NCBI GenBank assembly: GCA_029817715.1
Contig: JARUPY010000290.1
Coordinates: 1,178,001 to 1,242,000, forward strand
Length of the DNA: 64,000 nucleotides
From: Melastoma dodecandrum
Taxonomy: Eukaryota > Streptophyta > Magnoliopsida > Myrtales > Melastomataceae
Direction: 5' to 3'
In this document: piece after piece, positions 53,774 through 64,000 of the stretch
How the letters are laid out: every line of letters begins with the position of its first letter
Position numbering within the stretch: the stretch's first letter is position 1
Position numbers and translations under genes: made by a program
Notes under the pieces: generated by a model
The model's input: the letters and a program-made list of their open reading frames with translations, nothing else
The model's database searches: none
What the model was told of the DNA's origin: nothing

Positions 53774-54880
53774 CTTTCCCGATAAAAAAATAAAACCCAA
53801 AGTGTTTCTAATGCTTTCCAACATATACAATTCTTTACTGGCACACTATTTGCACTCATGTGTCACGGGTTTACTATTTGATTATTTTGTTTTTCGCTTT
53901 AGATGATAGTTGCCCCACATGTATCGAAATTTTAGGCAATAATTTCTTTTATAACAGAACAATATATATGAGCAATATAATTCAATATTCCAATAATATC
54001 TTTTCTAAAATATATTTTCACTTATTCCGTTTATTTCACTAACAAATGAAATGTTCTCCAATCCCAAGAAATTCGACTCCCAGAATCCTAACCATCTCGA
54101 CAAGGATTGACATTCCTTGTACCATTCTTCCTCCGAAACTAACTATGAGTATCTCTTTCTTCTCCTCCAAACTTTGACAAGCCTAGTCAATCGAACGTCT
54201 GAGCCCATCTGCGACGAACTTGATTTCCCACATTTTTTTGCTTCTCAACGCTCGCGACCAATTATACCGCTTCTTCGATGATCCATTAATCCTTTTAAAA
54301 GATTCATGATGCCTGAAAGACCCAATAATGGTAATAACAATGACACATCTCATCACTCGGATCCCAATCATCCACAGATACCTTCTTCAATACATTGAGT
54401 GCTCCACCCAGAGTAAAAATTTCGTACTGTTTAGCTTTTAGAACACCAATGAAAATAATATTTCTCGTGATATGGAGCACTTGTTGCATAATTGCAAACT
54501 CTCTCACAGCCCCAATTCTTCACCTCGAGCCGAATTATTTCCACACTCGTAACGTTGTATGCGTTGCCCAAGCACAATTCTCCACTTACAATATAACAAT
54601 ATATGGAGAACATCACCTTATACTCATGTGAAAATTACTCCATGAATAAAAAATGCAATCCTCCTTTGATAGTTTCTCCAACTAGATTTCAACAGCCTAT
54701 TCCTCGCTAGCCACAAACACATCTTCGGGATCACTATCACCAGTATTCACAACGACATTCGTTGACTCTTACAAGGCTTTCATTCTTCCATAGCAACTTT
54801 CTGTAGTTCTTCTTTATATATTCCTTCTTACATCAATGGAAGCATCTTACACCGCCGCTACATTTAAATATAATCATACT
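53774..54880 (-). mobile_element. Ty1/copia remnant: rest of the split LTR plus a gag-pol fragment
   Basis: Bases 53774 to about 54055 complete the LTR that starts at 42275. From about 54060 the minus strand carries a decayed copia polyprotein around the protease/pre-integrase region, for example ITRNIIFIGVLKAKQYEI and LGGALNVLKK (54304-54507). It aligns with the fragment at 56860-57760. No right-hand LTR follows; the copy is truncated near 54880. Confidence 0.65.
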
Positions 54881-56467
54881 TTTAAGGTGACATTAGATTA
54901 AAATGGATGCATCTCATCCGTCTAACTATGATTTCTACTAAAAATTTGACTTTTTTTTGGGTGTAAAATTGTTGTTCCTGAAATGGCTTCTTCATCAGCA
55001 CCCATTCATGCTCCCCCTCCCCTCATTTTACCCACACCCTTAAACTAAACTCCCCATGATTTCATTGAAAATAATACTATAAGTCCCGGTGGCTATAGGT
55101 ATATATAATATGATTAGATACGATAAGAAAAATTGGGTTTTTTTTTTATTTGAGTGCTCATAAATTCATCACTTCTTCCAATATCGCATCTTCCTTTATT
55201 AAAAAGAAAAAGAAATATCTTTTATTTTGTGGGAACTCGCATTAATATATCGAATGGCCAATGGAGACACCATTTCATATTCATTCCATTTATTAATAAT
55301 TCCTCTGGAGAAGGTTTACTATTTTCCAAGATGTTCAACATCACAAAACCTAAATATCTGATTGATAACTCACGTGGTTCAAATCAGGAGTTGTTTGGAT
55401 TAACTTTTAATTTAAGTGGAGGGACCAGCGATGAATCCCAACATCTCTCATTCTCAAAATCGTGTTATCAACCAAACCACTCCGTGTCCCCAAGGGTGTG
55501 TATGGGGGAGTGCAGAGGTTACGTGTCCTAATCGTTCCTTTTCTTAACAAGTCGATGACTCCTGAAAAATTAATTCCATCTGGAAAGAAAATAAATGAAT
55601 CTACATAAAAGAAATTCTTTTTTTTTTTACTTAAAGCTAAACTAAGTTCTTATCCATGCACTGTTTATTTTTTATTATAACAAACATGTTACAATTAAAG
55701 AGTATAAATTTATAGTTCTATATCAATAAATACAAATTATTTTTTAAAAAGTTCCATTTTAAAAATTATTCATAAAAATAAAAATTTTTATTTGAAATGT
55801 TTTTTTTAGAATGTAAGCAAAAATAAATTGTATTCATTTAATCATTGTTTAGAAAATGACTTAGTATTTTTTTCTTAGTAAATCATGGAAACCAAATATT
55901 TTTATGACAATTTCATATAAATTTTATTGAAAGAATACTTATTAAGTACTAATTTTTTCATTTACTTTATCACATTATTGATGTGAAATGTAACAATGTT
56001 TGGTAACAGATGTTTTATACCCTTTTTGGAAATTTTTTTGTCTTTTAGAGTGTGAAGTTTCAAAATACCTTATTTACGGTTGTGTCACTATTCAACTGTT
56101 TTGTTTATTCAAATTTTATCGCTTTTGTTATTTTGTCTATTTAGATAATTTTTTTTCCTAAGCAACTTTGGTACCAAATTAACGTACATGAGTCTTTTCT
56201 GATTGTCTTTTATGCCAGCATGATACATGTTATATTATCTTGAAACTAATCGTAAATTCTAAACTAGATTTACTTTAAAGAAATAAATTCCTCAAATTCA
56301 TCTTGAAACAGAGTTAGTTCTTCTAATTTCTTACAATGATTCTCTACTAGCTTAGACAATTAAGTTATTTGAGCTGATAGATTATCCAGACAATTGGTAT
56401 CTAACATTCACGTAGTAGAATCATTGTCAACCCATGATCTAAATAAAGCGATTATGGGTTTGGAAAG
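54881..56467. other. AT-rich spacer
   Basis: AT-rich throughout 55540-56400. One + strand frame at 55154-55531 (125 residues) has no recognisable domain and I do not call it a gene. Nothing else seen. Confidence 0.4.
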
Positions 56468-58313
56468 TGTCGGCACACGCGGAAGCCCTCAAAAGTATGG
56501 TTAATCATATTCGGTTTTCGATCAAAATTCAACAAAAAAATAAACAAACAAAGAATTTACAAGGTTCGGTCAATCGACCTTCGTCCATGAGCGGAGTAGG
56601 ATATAGTACAAACTTAGGTTGAGACCCACTCTAAGCCCCCTCAACCTATCCGAGTACAAGGTCCCGCTTTCCCGGTAAGAAATAAACTTGAAGTGTTTTC
56701 CGTATTTTTCCAATACATATCCTTTCTTTACCACCACTATTTGTATTCGTTTATTTCTCCCCAAAGATATATTGCCCCATCTTTCGTATATTTCACGAGC
56801 GAATCAAATATTCTTTAAATCTCAATATTTTCGACTTTGGGCCACAAATCGTAACAATTTCCACCCTGAGCCGAAGTCCATAGAACGTCTGAGGAATTGT
56901 CACTCCATGTACCAATCTCCCCTAAGACTAACTGTGAATATTTGCCTTCTTCTCCTCCCAGCTTCGACGAGCCTATTCAAAGGAACATTCAAGTCTATCC
57001 ACGACAAACTTGATTACTCGCATCTTTTTTCTTCTCCGCATTCGCGACATATTACACTACTTCTCTGATGGTTGAATACTTCTCTTGAAAGGTTCATGCC
57101 GCCTTCTAGAAGACTCAACAGTGGTAATAGCAACAACATCTCACATAACATACAAGCCCATCAATCATCCACAACCGCCTTCCTCGGTGAACATTAAGGG
57201 CTCCACCTGAAGTAGAAAATTTGTATCCTATGGCTTCTAGAATACCAACAGCGATAATATTTCTCGTGATGTCAGATAGATGTCGGACACCTACCAACTC
57301 TTTCACAGCTCCATCCTTCATTCTGAACCGAACCGTTCACACACATGCAACCTTACACTCTTTATCGTTGCCTAAGAATACCTCTCCACCTGTAGTGGAA
57401 CAATAAATTGCCCTATGAGAACTCATGTGGAAAGTACTCCCTGAGTCGAGAATTCAATCTTCGTCTGATGGTCTCCCTGACTCGATTTCAATAGCCTATA
57501 CCTCGCTAGCCATGAGCACATCTTCGTCTATGGTATCACTATCGCTGGTATGTACCGCAACCTTCGCCGATGCTTGCAACCATCCATCCTTTCTCGCCAG
57601 CTTCCTGCAATTTTTCTTTATATGTCTCTCCTTATCGCAATGGAAGCGCCTTACTCTGCCGCTATATTTGACCTGCTACAAGCCAAAATTCATACTCCCA
57701 TCCAACTTCTTGATCTCGAACTTGCCACCGGCCATGGATCTCGATTATACACAACCAAGCTCTAATATCAATTTTTGGCCCACGCGGAAGACCTCTAAAG
57801 TGTGTTGAATCGGATCTGGTCTTCGATCAAAATTAACAAAAAATAAAGAGAAAGAATTTACGTGGTTTGATCAATCGTCTTACGTCGACAGGCAGAGAAG
57901 AAGATTTCACTATAACGATGGAGGACAAACTTAGCTTGAGACTTTCTCGAACCCCCTGACCTACCCGAGTACGAGATCTCGCTTTCCTGAAATGAAATAA
58001 ACCCGAAATGTTTCTCGTATTTTCCCAACACACACTCTTTCTTTACCACTACACTCTTTGTACTCATGTATTCCTCCTTTATGCTCTCAGGATTTTCTCT
58101 CAGTCGTATATTCTTCGCTTCGTATGGTGGTACTTATTTATAACGCACAAGAGATATAGAAATATGAGAAACATAATCTTCTACAATGATAGGTAAATAT
58201 ATTAGTGATAAAATCTAATATCACCTAATATATTTCCCACAAAATATATATTGCTCTATCTTCCGTATATCTCACGGGTGAATTAAATATTTTCTAAATG
58301 GCAATAAATCCCA
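56468..58313 (-). mobile_element. Internally deleted Ty1/copia element with two LTRs
   Basis: Related LTRs lie at about 56468-56855 (3' LTR) and 57773-58313 (5' LTR), starting TGTCGGCACACGCGG and TTTTGGCCCACGCGG on the + strand. The complement of the 5' primer site is at 57759-57770 (two differences from TGGTATCAGAGC). The inside is only about 900 bases. On the minus strand it begins with a gag start like MAGGKFEIKKLDG, jumps to a CCHC knuckle, then a protease motif LDSGST, and ends with the pre-integrase block TRNIIAVGILEAIGYKFSTSGG. Most of gag and all of integrase, RT and RNase H are missing. The 5' LTR has a TATAAATA box near 58135-58145. Confidence 0.7.
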
Positions 58314-58630
58314 GTAGAAAGTCATTGATTTTCTCAGCTATGTGGTTCTGTGTTTTCATTTTTACGTTTTCAATTTCCATGCCTAGAAAGTTAATTGACT
58401 CCTTTAACCATTCTACTTTTCTTCTTATATAATAATACTTTCTTGTTTGAAGACATCAATCGCATTGTTAATGTGTCCTATGTGTTTATCTTTAGTTGGA
58501 CTGAAAACAGGCAATCGTGTATATAGGCATGACAATATTTTCAAATATGATTAAAGGCGTTATCCATTTTGTGTTAAAACAAGCATGGGGCATTTTTTTA
58601 GGACAAATAGTATTACTGGTCATTCAAACA
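58314..58630. other. AT-rich spacer
   Basis: No gene or repeat recognised between the copia element and the decayed pararetroviral copy. Confidence 0.35.
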
Positions 58631-61300
58631 TACCTTACAAAGTGTTGAAAGCAGTGAGAAGAATCGAGTCCTCTTCCATCTTGACCTGCCAGTAGCCACC
58701 CTTCAGGTTAAATTTGAAAAAGAATTTTAGTTGAATCAAACTATTTCTACTATTGAGATCTCTAGCAGTAGAAATCTTATATAAATCATCCTTTATAGCA
58801 TGGTTAAATCGACAATAGTCTATTACCATTCGTGCTTTTCCACGTAACAGCTCGACATGGTTTATCACCATAAAAGCATGACCAGAGTGTGGATGATAAT
58901 TGTTTCTAATCAAGCATTTTTTCGGGAATCTGTTTATTAAATTCCTCAATTATCTCAGCCATATATGTGATATTTTTTGCTCTTATGACGATTGTTGGTC
59001 TTTTCAATTTTATATTGGTCCAAATCCACAATTATATTGTTAGCAAATTTTATGAGGAATTTATCCCATTTAGTTCTTGCCAACTGTGGTGTCATACACA
59101 CATCTGGTTTTGGAAATAAGTCGTCACACCAGTTAGAATTCCTAGTATTCATTGAAGAAAATAGTGTTTTCACCCAACTCTCATTTTCATCCAATCGTGG
59201 ATCATTACGTTGAGCTCGTGGTCAGAATGTTCTTGCATGGTGAATCACCACAGCCATTAAAACTTTCTTAAATAGTGTGTTATCCTTGAATGTTTTTTGT
59301 GCTTATCCTTGAATGTTTTTGGTGCTTTACGAGACCTTTTAAAGATAACACATCGGTATGATTTATTCTTTTCTTTCGTATCAAATGGGGATCTTCATTT
59401 CTTTATTCTTATAAGTTACCATTTTCACTATTCTTTCCAAAAAGCATACTATTCCTCAGCATTCAACTTATTCAGTAGGAAACTCTTCCCATTTAGCCGT
59501 TGCTTCTTATTCTTTATCTCTCATACGATTTAACGATTTAGTAACTTCGGAGAAAAAGAGATACTTTTACAATTTGATCAAATAAAACCCAAATTTTAAG
59601 TGTCTCTTGGGCTCCTTTAGAGTACTAATTTTCACCCCACCAATAGTAACACCTTTGATATCTTACACAAAAAGATTGGTTTTCCATTTGTCATGCAAGA
59701 AATGATGTGGAAGAAGTTCTCTAATGATAAATTTTTTTCCGCAAATAAAGACATACACATTATTAGGTTGGTGGTTAACCATTGTTGCCATTCTATCGAC
59801 ATTTACAATTTGAATGGACCTTTGTAGTAGTTCCCACCACTCATCTGGTAAGGCGTTGAGTACAACTTATGTTACATCCAGTGTGTATCAAGGTATTAAG
59901 AGAATACTCGTAGTATCCGGGAAACTTGAATATTATAGTCACATAAGTGTTATTTTATTTGCCCTAAACCCTGAACTCAAATTCTTGAGATATTCCTTAC
60001 ACCAAGATGAGTTGCATTTACAAGACTGTAAATCATCTTAGTGTGAATCAACAAGAATTTGGTGTGGGAATTCACCATATCCATGTTTAGTGACTTTATT
60101 CTCAAGGTTAGCGAATTCCTCAAACATCTATCGTTTAAGGCCATGTGTAATTTGGATGGACTTGAAACCATAGTTAGCCAACGTTCATAATACCGGCCAA
60201 TCTCTAAATTAACCTGAAGTCGAATCGGTATATTATAGACATCTCATATTAGGGTTACGTAACATCCATTCTAGGATTGACTGGTATTATTCTTCGTACT
60301 GGTGGGATTCCTCTAGTACCTGATTTGTTGCTTCCAAAGAAATCAACTCACCATCATCTCCATTTTGCTTCTACTCTCATCATGGATGGATGCGAAGTCC
60401 AGATATCATAATCATCTTAAGAGTTTGTTTCGTATTTGGAAAAAACCTCATAGATAATTCTACTTTCGAGTCTAAGTTAGAAAAGTCATGTTCATCTATT
60501 AGTTCATAAGCAAGAACTTCTAAGAATAATCAAATGGAGTATTTCTTTCATTTGATTCTTCTGAGAACAGGAATCCGCTTGTGAGTTTTTGTTCTACAAA
60601 ACTAGTAATAGTTTCAGATGCTCAACGGTTTCCCTTTTAGACATTTAGATTCTCTGTCGTACTTACATTTAAAGGTTTCAATCCTCCTTAAAGCTATCTC
60701 ATTTCTTTACGGATCTTTTGGGTTGGTAAACAGGACTTCGTTTCTCGACATCCTTTGTCGGTCGTACTTTTCTTTTATATCTCACAAACATTCTTTCCAT
60801 AAGAAAATATATTGTTCTCTTTGATTCACCTGGAGCGTCACAGTCACATCTCAAAGGCATATATTTAATTTGAGAACAATAACTTATTTATCTAAGGAAG
60901 CTTTTGGCTTCTTCTTTTCCTTGGAGCTCAGTAGACACCTTTCTTATCGCGTGTTTAACCAATGAATTATCCATCCTAGTCCAAGGGCTATGTTTTCTTC
61001 ACTAATAAGTAATTCATAGGCTTTTTGCGCTACCTCCGGCTAAGGCTTGGGAATTGCAAAAAACATTCCCAATATGAACGGTCGAGTAACTACATCTAAA
61101 TTGTAAAAACACTTTGAAACTCATAAACGAAGTTATCAAACAAACATATTCCAGATCAATAGCTTTTATAAGAGCAGTTTAAAGAGCACTATTTTTCAAC
61201 AATCTCAGTGGAAAGGAAAAAGTGACAGAACTCTCATTTTAATGCATCAATAATAATTCCTAATACACCATCAACTAGCGCCTGATCTATTTCTTCTTGA
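58631..61300 (-). pseudogene. Second, decayed copy of the endogenous caulimovirid
   Basis: The minus strand matches the first copy in order from right to left. 60266-60385 corresponds to bases 1-115 of the window; 59977-60171 to the movement protein (MALNDRCLRNSLTLRIKS); about 59640-59945 to the protease region; 58955-59250 to the linker before RT (WCDDLFPKPDVCMT); 58635-58949 to the first part of RT (AFMVINHVE, ARMVIDY, KGGYWQVKMEE). The stretch between movement protein and protease, about 700 bases in copy 1, is largely missing. The copy stops inside RT. 60386-61300 probably represents viral sequence upstream of what copy 1 shows, but it is too broken to read with confidence. Many stops and shifts; not functional. 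Confidence 0.8.
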
Positions 61301-61310
61301 TTCCATATGG

Positions 61311-61592
61311 GTGATGAAAGATTTTCAATATTTCTACGATGTTACCATGAAGGGAGCAACTCATAAATCATATATTGAACCGGAGGATAATATTCCCGTA
61401 GAGGCAGTCATCCAAATTAGTGATAGCCACTCATCTGTCCTTTCAAACACAGGCTTTTCACAATCTTTCTCTGTTTGCCAATGTAACAAACTTCACTGTC
61501 AAGGATTTCAAAACATTTATTTTTTCGCAAATCGTAAAAAATGTTTTTTTTGTGGAAAAAGTTTAATATGTCCAAAAAAGTACCAAGGGTGA
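61311..61592 (+). other. Unrecognised 93-residue open frame with a Cys-rich end
   Basis: ATG-started frame next to the decayed viral copy, on the other strand. The C-terminal third has a Cys/His pattern (CQCNKLHC, then CFFCGKSLICP) that could bind zinc. No family recognised, and it may be chance or antisense to viral sequence. Confidence 0.2.
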
Positions 61593-62027
61593 TCGTAAGC
61601 TTTAGAACATTATCCCTAGGAACATGTCAAGAATTGGTTACTTCAGGTTGCTTCAATGTCAGTCCTAAACCACGAAGACATCGAAGAGGCCAATAACGCC
61701 AACTGGTTCGTCCCGTTGGAAGTCGTGGTAACCATCTCCGGGACAGTCCAACAACATCCCATTGTAGGCCATCAAGGCAACCAAGGCCTAACTTAAAAAT
61801 ATAAGGTCACCCACTAAACAAAACCTCAAGATAAAAGCATACTGAGAATAAGTCTTAAGTCGAGACTATATTTTTGGAGAAAGCTTTAATCACCCTTGTT
61901 GTTGTATTTTGTTTTTCTTTCTTAAGAGAAGAGATGCTCCCTAATTGCATCGGTAATCTCGTTTAATAATAATGCCCTTGTGCCATTGGATGCAACGTCA
62001 TCACAAAGTATGACATTAATTCCTCGG
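61593..62027. other. Spacer before the satellite array
   Basis: No gene seen. The last 70 bases may contain a degenerate beginning of the satellite. Confidence 0.35.
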
Positions 62028-63110
62028 ACGAATAACTGATGTTTCTAAATGGTTTGGAATGATTCGGGTTCGTTTAGGCTTCCGAAAACCTAAGTTTGGA
62101 AGAATGAACGTTCGGCGCTTTCTGGATGCACGACTTTGTGTATCTTGTGCGCAGGCTTTCCCTTTGCCATGATGAATTCGTTGTGAAGAACTTGACCCTA
62201 ATCTTGTTTCTGGGACGAAGAACTAATGTTTCTAAATGGTTTGGAACAATTCCGGTTCGTTTAGGCTTCCGAAAACGCTTGTTCGGAAGAACGAAAGTTA
62301 TGGGCATTCCGGATGCACAACTTTACGTAACTTGTGCGTGGGTATTCCTTTTGCCATGATGAATTCGTTGCAAAGAAATTGACCCTAATCTTTTTTCTTG
62401 AATGTATAACTAATGTTTCTAAATGGTTTGGAAGGATTCGGGTTCGTTTCGGCTTCCGAAAAACGCAAGTTTGGAAGAACCAATGTTCGGTGCATTCGGG
62501 ATGCACAACTTTGTAAAACTTGTGCGCGGGCTTTCCCTTTGCCAGGATGAATTCGTTGCGTAGAAATTGACCCTAGTCTTGTTCCTCGGACGAATAACTA
62601 ATGTTTCAAAATGGTTTGGAACGATTCGGGTTCGTTTAGGCTTCCGAAAACGCTAGTTTGGAAGAACGAAAGTTAGGCGCTTTCTGGATGCACGACTTTG
62701 TGCATCTTGTGCTTTCCCTTTGCCATGACGATTTCGTTGCGAAGAAATTGACCCTAATCTTGTTCTGCGGACGAATAACTAATATTTCTAAATGGTCTAG
62801 AACGATTCGGGTGCGCTTAGGTTTCCGAAGACCCAAGTTCGGAAGAACGAATGTTCGGCGCTTTTTGGATGCACGACTTTGTGTATCTTGTGCGCGGGCT
62901 TTCCCTTTGCATGATGAATTCGTTGTGAAGAACTTGACCCTAATCTTGTTTATGGGACGAAGAACTAATGTTTCTAAATGGTTTGGAACAATTCCAGTTC
63001 GTTTAGGCTTCCGAAAACGCCTGTTCGGAAGAATAAAAGTTATACACATTTCGGATGCACAACTTTGCGTAACTTGTGCGTGGGCATTCCTTTTGCTTGT
63101 TTACTTTTGG
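62028..63110 (+). repeat. Satellite-like tandem array, about six monomers of about 186 bp
   Basis: Monomers begin near 62028, 62215, 62400, 62590, 62770 and 62957, each with ACTAATGTTTCTAAATGG near the start, GGTTCGTTTAGGCTTCCGAA, GGATGCACAACTTTG and GATGAATTCGTTG. Spacing is 181-189 bases. Monomer 5 resembles 1 and monomer 6 resembles 2 more than their neighbours. Each carries a dyad CTTCCGAA ... TTCGGAAG, perfect in monomers 2 and 6. Open frames here are periodic by-products. Confidence 0.88.
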
Positions 63111-64000
63111 GACCATATCCTTCATTTCCATGTCCTTACCCTTAATGAATGTACTATGGCCTTAATTATGGGGCTCGAACTTGTTTACTCAACATTAATC
63201 ATTGTACCGGCTCTTGCGTCATGCCATTTCTCGTGTCATGTAACGTGACTCGTGCACATCGAACTCAGTCGCCGAATCACGAGTATCACCCGCCAGCGCT
63301 TGTTAATGACCCAATCGAGTAGGGTTTCCCATGCTAATTTTTGCAATCGCTAACAATGTTGAACGAGCGAAGGGGAGTCATTTCGTTCATTACGCCAATA
63401 CTACTAACTATTCCAATACCGAACTCGCATTAGCCCAAACTAAAAATAAAAAGGTTTCGAAAGCCTTCGTCGTCGTATCACGTGGGAATATATAAGGTCG
63501 ACGTAGTCCATTGAAGTATGCCCCCCCTATACCCCCGGAGTACCTGGCCTACCCTAACAACGACTTACAAACAGGAAGGACGACCACAAGTCATATCACA
63601 AGGTAAGGACATGGCAAAACCCGAAACTCAAAAGTGGTAGGCAAACACACTTAAATTACATCCAGAAAGTCTCAGAAACGATTAAGGCCTGGAGGAAGGA
63701 CGAATAACTTTTAGTGCCAGCGGCTTCATTCCAGCAGAAATGGCACTCCGTGAAATTAAGAAATCGAACCCCGACGAAATGGATGTGACTCGAGAGATCG
63801 AGCATCCTTGGCTGAACGTGCAGTCGCGCTAATTAGCAGTCATTGGTGGTCGGAAAGCGTTCGCAACACCCCTTGCGAGATAAAATGAGTAATACCACCT
63901 CGACCTAATGCGGCGTTTTAGACTTTATATGGATTAGTGAAATCTGAGGACCGAACATCATGTGCTGCCGATTCTCCACATAAGTTATTTGCTTTTCATT
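63111..64000. other. Unassigned flank
   Basis: Mixed-composition DNA with no recognisable gene, repeat or terminal motif. It may be retroelement interior cut by the window edge, but I see no domain to support that. Confidence 0.3.

Noticed and set aside
55154..55531. A 125-residue open frame in the AT-rich spacer
   Set aside because: No recognisable domain, AT-driven composition and no splice or promoter context; not called a gene.
62074..63049. Open frames with repeated FRKPKRT / KWFGTI words on both strands
   Set aside because: By-products of the 186-bp satellite, seen in periodic copies without a start or protein family.

Overview
This window is nuclear DNA from a flowering plant, almost certainly a eudicot. 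It holds introns with GT/AG borders, plant-specific gene families (a membrane-tethered bZIP factor, NPF transporter, CYP94 P450, SEC15), and about 70% mobile and viral DNA in layers. I cannot name the species from the sequence.

Layout: (1) 1-6.8 kb is an endogenous plant pararetrovirus (Caulimoviridae) on the + strand with long open frames: a movement/protease/reverse transcriptase/RNase H polyprotein, a second ORF with two zinc knuckles, an intergenic promoter region, a small coiled-coil ORF and an initiator-Met-tRNA primer site. (2) 8.2-11.1 kb is a decayed hAT transposon with recognisable terminal repeats and target duplication. (3) 11.1-15.1 kb is a decayed Mutator-like element whose minus strand carries a SWIM zinc finger joined to a plant mobile domain; a 585-bp MULE-type MITE is nested in it. 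(4) 15.3-27.5 kb is the gene island: a bZIP17/28-type ER-stress factor (2 exons), a SEC15-like exocyst gene with an internal in-frame deletion, an NPF3-type transporter (4 exons), a probable solo LTR, and an intronless CYP94 P450. (5) 27.5-40.4 kb is a Ty3/gypsy element of the Tat type on the minus strand, with two nearly identical LTRs of about 1.07 kb and an additional spliced plant mobile domain gene in antisense between integrase and the 3' LTR. (6) 40.4-42.3 kb is a MULE-like non-autonomous element with a second copy of the 585-bp MITE nested in its terminal repeat. (7) 42.4-53.8 kb is an Ogre-like Ty3/gypsy element on the + strand (LTRs of about 2.2 kb, perfect 5-bp target duplication) lacking pol. 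It carries a ubiquitin-like fragment in each LTR and an array of about 20 hairpin units before the 3' LTR. It is inserted in the LTR of an older Ty1/copia element. (8) 53.8-58.3 kb contains two degenerate copia copies on the minus strand. (9) 58.6-61.3 kb is a second, decayed copy of the same pararetrovirus on the minus strand. (10) 62.0-63.1 kb is a satellite array of about 186-bp monomers with a four-monomer higher-order period.

The host genes are not a pathway. The bZIP factor (ER stress), SEC15 (exocytosis), NPF (transport) and CYP94 (fatty acid or jasmonate oxidation) are ordinary neighbours hemmed in by transposons. A MULE end lies within about 200 bp upstream of the bZIP start, and an LTR begins 42 bp after the CYP94 stop. 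The most unusual items are the pararetroviral gene order with zinc knuckles downstream of RNase H, the antisense plant mobile domain gene, the ubiquitin-like fragment in LTRs, the hairpin array, and the internally deleted SEC15.
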